From: an uncultured Candidatus Nitrosopumilus sp.
Lineage (GTDB): Archaea > Thermoproteota > Nitrososphaeria > Nitrososphaerales > Nitrosopumilaceae
Direction: 5' to 3'
DNA length: 64,000 nucleotides
Assembly: GCA_951812645.1 (NCBI GenBank)
Contig: CATOSM010000001.1
Span: 1,281,560-1,345,559, forward strand
Part shown: in pieces, positions 62,902-64,000 of the stretch
Layout of the letters: each line of letters opens with the position of its first letter
Position numbering within the stretch: the first letter of the stretch is position 1
The notes under the pieces: model-generated
The model's database searches: none
Told to the model about the DNA's origin: nothing
The model's input: only the letters and a program-made list of their open reading frames with translations
Program-made: the position numbers and the translations under genes

Positions 62902-64000
62902 ATGGGTAAAATAATTTTAAAAATTGATGAAAGCCCACAACAACATGTTGGAAGAGGCAGAGCGATTGTTGATCCAAAAATCATTGAGGATCAAAAATGG
63001 AATACTGGGCAAATTCTAGAGCTAGCATATAACAAAAAGACCCATGTAAAACTTTGGCCAGGAGCACCTGAAGAATATGGTTCAGGTATTATCAAAATAG
63101 ACGGAATGACAAGACAGAATATTGGGGCTGGAATTGGTGATAAAATATCACTAAAAACAGTAGAAGCTGTCAATGCCGAACAAATAGTTTTGTCACCAAC
63201 TGAAAAAATTGCAGCAGAAGGATTACAAGAATACATGATTTACAACCATCTTAATCACGTGTTTACAATCGGAGATTCAGTATCTCTTAATACACAGATG
63301 GGCGGTAGGGTACAATTTGTTGTAACAAGTACTAGACCATCAAAACCTGTTATTGTAACCGAGAATACTGTATTCAAACTTGGAGCAATGACCAAAGCAG
63401 CTGATTCCTCAGTCCCAAGAATTACCTACGATGAACTTGGCGGCCTGAAAAATGAAGTGCAAAAAATTCGTGAGATGGTGGAATTACCCATGAGGCACCC
63501 AGAATTGTTTGACAAAATAGGCGTAGAGGCACCAAAAGGCGTGTTACTTTATGGTCCACCAGGAACTGGTAAGACACTGCTTGCAAAAGCAGTGGCTGGA
63601 GAAACAAATGCCCACTTTATCTCCCTTAGCGGACCTGAAATTATGGGCAAGCACTATGGGGAAAGTGAAGAAAGAATTAGAGAAATCTTTACTCAAGCAG
63701 AAGAGAATTCTCCAAGCATAATCTTCATTGACGAGATTGATTCTATTGCTCCAAAAAGAGACGAAGTCTCAGGCGAATTAGAAAAAAGAATAGTTTCACA
63801 ACTATTGACTCTGATGGATGGAATGAAATCAAGAGGCAAGGTTGTAGTAATTGCAGCTACTAACAGACCAGATTCAATTGATCCTGCATTGAGAAGACCT
63901 GGAAGATTTGACAGGGAAATCGAAATTGGAATCCCTGATGACGACGGAAGGTTTGACATTCTCTCAATTCATACACGCGGTATGCCAATTGACGAAAAAG
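62902..64000 (+). CDS. cdc48: Cdc48/VAT AAA+ ATPase (partial, runs off the window)
   Basis: 366 codons are visible. The N-terminal VAT-Nn/Cdc48 N domain covers about 1-170 ([19 protein letters not shown]), then the first AAA+ (D1) domain begins: [20 protein letters not shown] (Walker A), [16 protein letters not shown] (Walker B), and [20 protein letters not shown] (sensor 1 and arginine finger). The second AAA+ domain should lie outside the window. It extracts and unfolds proteins for the proteasome. GAGGT sits 6 bp before the start. Confidence 0.95.
   Translation, partial: MGKIILKIDESPQQHVGRGRAIVDPKIIEDQKWNTGQILELAYNKKTHVKLWPGAPEEYGSGIIKIDGMTRQNIGAGIGDKISLKTVEAVNAEQIVLSPTEKIAAEGLQEYMIYNHLNHVFTIGDSVSLNTQMGGRVQFVVTSTRPSKPVIVTENTVFKLGAMTKAADSSVPRITYDELGGLKNEVQKIREMVELPMRHPELFDKIGVEAPKGVLLYGPPGTGKTLLAKAVAGETNAHFISLSGPEIMGKHYGESEERIREIFTQAEENSPSIIFIDEIDSIAPKRDEVSGELEKRIVSQLLTLMDGMKSRGKVVVIAATNRPDSIDPALRRPGRFDREIEIGIPDDDGRFDILSIHTRGMPIDEK

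Noticed and set aside
62902..64000. Cdc48 as a truncated gene
   Set aside because: The frame stays open to the window edge; the rest is simply outside.

Overview
This window looks like the chromosome of a mesophilic, low-GC ammonia-oxidising archaeon of the Nitrosopumilaceae type (Nitrososphaerota/Thaumarchaeota). That is an inference from gene content, without any database search. The evidence is a purely archaeal information-processing set: both PolD subunits, Orc1/Cdc6, a PCNA clamp, a GINS subunit, TFS, RpoL, a class II CCA enzyme, a thermosome and Cdc48. It also includes a GGGP-synthase for ether lipids, UPF0200/UPF0201 proteins, cobalamin-ring methyltransferases, two glutamine synthetases and many short genes with their own TATA boxes. 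No rRNA, CRISPR array or amo gene is visible.

Layout. 1-8.9 kb: an IS remnant that has cut an MtrA-like gene, a DegT aminotransferase, TyrRS, a cobalamin methyltransferase, aspartate kinase, and PCNA-TFS-RpoL. 9-12.4 kb: an accessory island with IS fragments, a large GC-richer secreted beta-helix protein and an IS-broken coiled-coil membrane gene. 12.4-26.6 kb: core metabolism and signalling (phosphatase, cyclase-fold hydrolase, PLP enzyme, Asp-substituted ferredoxin, Cache-HAMP-nucleotidyl cyclase, atypical J-protein, glutamine synthetase, lysine-aminomutase-like radical SAM enzyme, MscS channel, PRPP synthase). 26.6-28.9 kb: a second island with a paralogous beta-helix protein, an IS end and direct repeats. 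28.9-37.8 kb: RNA processing (RNase Z, ThpR, CCA enzyme, tRNA-Pro), a sirtuin, kinase-like proteins and redox enzymes. 37.8-52.5 kb: the replication neighbourhood (GINS, a second glutamine synthetase, thermosome, GlyA, PolD large subunit, GGGP synthase, two HTH-type regulators, an AbrB-like protein, a probable replication origin with two identical 33-bp ORB-like boxes, Orc1/Cdc6 and PolD small subunit). 53-57.4 kb: a decayed region with two near-full-length IS5-type elements and several frameshifted or truncated genes. 57.4-64 kb: CbiE, a secreted cyclophilin fusion, NDH-2, an ACT-domain protein, Hsp20 and the start of Cdc48.

The most notable signals are: the predicted origin next to orc1/cdc6; ten TGTGAT hexamers around the promoter of a membrane-anchored winged-helix protein; the pair of beta-helix surface proteins whose upstream regions carry the same block in opposite orientations; a hairpin that would hide the ribosome binding site of cdc48 just after hsp20; direct repeats upstream of the ferredoxin; and a family of six IS5-type copies, none of which is intact here.
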